Translations under genes and position numbers: made by a program
Shown here: one piece after another, positions 62,201-64,000 of the stretch
Layout: each line of letters opens with the position of its first letter
Numbering within the stretch: position 1 is the first letter of the stretch
The notes under the pieces: generated by a model
Seen by the model: the letters and a program-made list of their open reading frames with translations, nothing else
Database searches by the model: none
Told to the model about the DNA's origin: nothing
Source: Fragilariopsis cylindrus CCMP1102
Lineage: Eukaryota; Bacillariophyta; Bacillariophyceae; Bacillariales; Bacillariaceae
Assembly (NCBI GenBank): GCA_900095095.1
Contig: FMBT01000303.1
Coordinates: 124,001-188,000, forward strand
Reading direction: 5' to 3'
Length of the DNA: 64,000 nt

Positions 62201-64000
62201 CTCTTCATCATAACAACTATCTTACCTCAAAGTAGTATGCAACTACACTCTCCTCATCACTATCTGGTGGTCTGCACTCTTCACATTCTTCAAGTGTCAA
62301 CTCATCATCAAAGTAAACAAATATACTAACATCAGTCCAACCATCATAACATTCCAGGTCTTTTGTCAAAGTGTCTTCATACGAAAAGTCTGGGACAGCT
62401 TCACAGACACTTTCATGTGAGTTAGAATGGTAATGGATGAAAAATGTCAGGTTGGCATCTTCAGACCAAAGTTGAGAAATTTCTATATAAGTTAAAACAT
62501 AAAAGAAAGAGATTTGTTAGTTAAGATACAATCTTTGTTCAAAGAATGCCACAAATGCAAGAGAAGTGGGAGAGTTTGAGTTTACTTACCAATAGTAACA
62601 TTTGTATTTGCACCATTGATAATCTTGACTGCATCTTCAGGAATTGGTTCTTCAGATCCTATTTGGTTGATAATATCCTCTTCAGTGATACCATGCAAGT
62701 CATAACAATCAGTAGGTGCTGATGTGACAGGGGCTTTGGTGGGCTCTGGAGTCACTGGTGCTGCAGTTGGTTCAAGACTCTCGCAAATTGGTTCACAAGG
62801 TAGCTACAAGGGATTTCAGTTATTAAGAAAAACAAACACAGTGAATTATAAGTTTCTGATCAAATGGAGACAAAGACAATCAAAGCTCTTCATCATAACA
62901 ACTATCTTACCTCAAAGTAGTATGCAACTACATTCTCCTCATCACTATCTGGTGGTCTGCACTCTTCACATTCTTCAAGTGTCAACTCATCATCAAAGTA
63001 AACAAAAATACCAACATCAGTCCAACCATCATAACATTCCAGGTCTTTTGTCAAAGTGTCTTCATACGAAAAGTCTGGGACAGCTTCACAGACACTTTCA
63101 TGTGAGTTAGAATGGTAATGGATGAAGAATGTCAGGTTGGCATCTTCAGACCAAAGTTGAGAAATTTCTATATAAGTTAAAACAAAAGTAAAGGGGTAAA
63201 TGTTGAGAAAAAGTGTAGTCGGGGCACGAACAAACTTAAAATCTGCTTTCTGAATAATAACCATATAATATGTGCGGGGACGGAAACGAAATGATACTTA
63301 CCAATGGTAACGTTTGCATTTTCACCATTAATGATCTTGACTGCATCTTTAGGAATTGGTTCTTCAGATCCTATCTGGTTGATAATATCCTCTTCCGTGA
63401 CACCATACAAGTCATAACAATTCGTCGGTTGAGCACTTTCTGTCGGACTATCACTTGGGGCGCTGCTTGGATAAACGCTTATAGAAGGACTATCGCTTGG
63501 CGTACTACTTGGTACAGGGCTTACTGTAGGAGCAATCGTAAAGGAAGGCGGAAGTTCTTGACCTGGTGATGGTGCGCGAGTTCCATCAAGACAAGATTTG
63601 ATACCACAAACTGCGCCTGGTCCTTCAAACTGAATTTCAACATATTCCACATTAGGAACATCGACCACGACATTCTGGACTTCGTTGATTGCGGGTCCGA
63701 CGGAATATTCGTAAACGACTTCGTTGGAAAATGCAAACACAGTAGCTCGAACATGAATATTGAATAATTCAAACTCGAATAATTCATCGGTAGTATCAGT
63801 AAAGTTAAATGTAATTTTTCCTCCTCCTGTATTTGCGTACGGGGTAAGGGTGTTGTTTTCTTGGATAATGAGGCATGTATCGACGTCGTCATTCACGAAT
63901 GTTGAATCGAAGTCTTCGTACAAGTCATGCAGTTGAGTGTGCATATATCGAGCAGCGTCGAGACCTGTCGTGTGGGCGTCATCGTCAGAATATGCATTCA
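59216..64000 (-). CDS. Modular secreted or cell-surface protein, 5' end beyond the window
   Basis: Seven exons in view: >64000-63302, 63167-62911, 62803-62590, 62482-62226, 62118-61905, 61783-61527 and 61402-59216, all in frame with no break (about 1,360 codons seen). The protein is Cys-rich and built from repeated modules. One type ends CEECRPPDSDEESVVAYYFE and LPCEPICESLEPT; another ends CDACSISDGDVEGYIAIYFE. Each has a conserved FxYIGDxFD or YFDDELTLEEC strand. Thr/Ser/Pro linkers (PTVSPVPSSTPSDSPS, PTLTPTGELISTPS) join modules, as in extracellular diatom proteins. A possible C-terminal Cys cluster (HCGKCDGW) ends it. The family is not recognised. A signal peptide would be outside the window. 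It may be a cell-wall or adhesion protein; this is inference from composition. Confidence 0.82.
61527..63302. repeat. Tandem duplication of an exon pair, unit 685 bp
   Basis: Sequence from 62232 recurs at 62917 with a 685-bp period and only a few differences, covering exon, intron, exon and intron. A third, slightly longer copy (699 bp spacing) starts at 61533, with a 14-bp extra segment near 61815. Each unit adds 257 + 214 = 471 coding bases, exactly 157 residues. Confidence 0.9.

Noticed and set aside
61527-63302. Tandem repeats as a CRISPR array or transposon
   Set aside because: Unit is 685 bp, contains exons and introns of a continuous gene, with no spacers, terminal repeats or target-site duplications.

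Overview
This 64 kb window is nuclear DNA from an AT-rich eukaryotic alga, most likely a diatom. Three things point there. Genes carry short GT-AG introns, mostly 70-250 bp. Several predicted proteins have plastid-type bipartite presequences in which Phe follows the signal peptide (CNNM-like protein at 16824, unknown protein at 17569, Lys/Ala/Pro-rich protein at 44684). The protein families are ones I know from stramenopiles. I assembled about 20 genes by following splice sites by eye. I recognised no tRNA, rRNA, CRISPR or intact transposon.

Layout. 0-6.3 kb: first exon of a P-loop protein (-), a secreted ankyrin-repeat protein (+) and a small COA3-like membrane protein (+). 6.4-14.2 kb: a TBC Rab-GAP (-) and an unknown Trp/His/Pro-rich protein (+). 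14.6-20.8 kb: a plastid CNNM/CorC-type protein (-) and two unknown proteins (+). 22-28 kb: the NatB catalytic subunit Naa20 (+), an M14 carboxypeptidase of the CCP type (-) and an unknown Thr-rich protein (-). 28-38 kb: an NhaC-like Na+/H+ antiporter (+), proteasome subunit beta-6 (-), a MYND-finger protein (-), an S28 serine carboxypeptidase (-) and a LYR-motif protein (-). 38-47 kb: two tandem MFSD6-like transporters (+), a plastid Lys/Ala/Pro-rich protein (-) and a broken gene (+). 47-59 kb: a mitochondrial m-AAA protease (+) and a 1,887-residue protein joining an HSP90-like ATPase, a CUE-like segment and a WLM-like HELAHN zinc-protease motif (+). 59-64 kb: a modular secreted or surface protein (-) that runs off the right edge and contains a recent 685-bp exon-pair duplication.

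Two points dominate. First, at least 17 places in otherwise convincing genes need a frame change, and every one is in the direction expected if one base (two at one site) were missing. After adding these back, each reconstructed gene has a length divisible by three. This suggests a residual deletion bias in the assembly, although the sequence alone cannot exclude a biological cause. Second, the ATPase/zincin fusion at 52.9-58.9 kb is the best candidate for a little-described molecular system.

The genes do not form one pathway. They are ordinary housekeeping and organelle genes in compact, mixed orientation, with head-to-head pairs sharing upstream regions and tail-to-tail pairs separated by as little as 0.1 kb.
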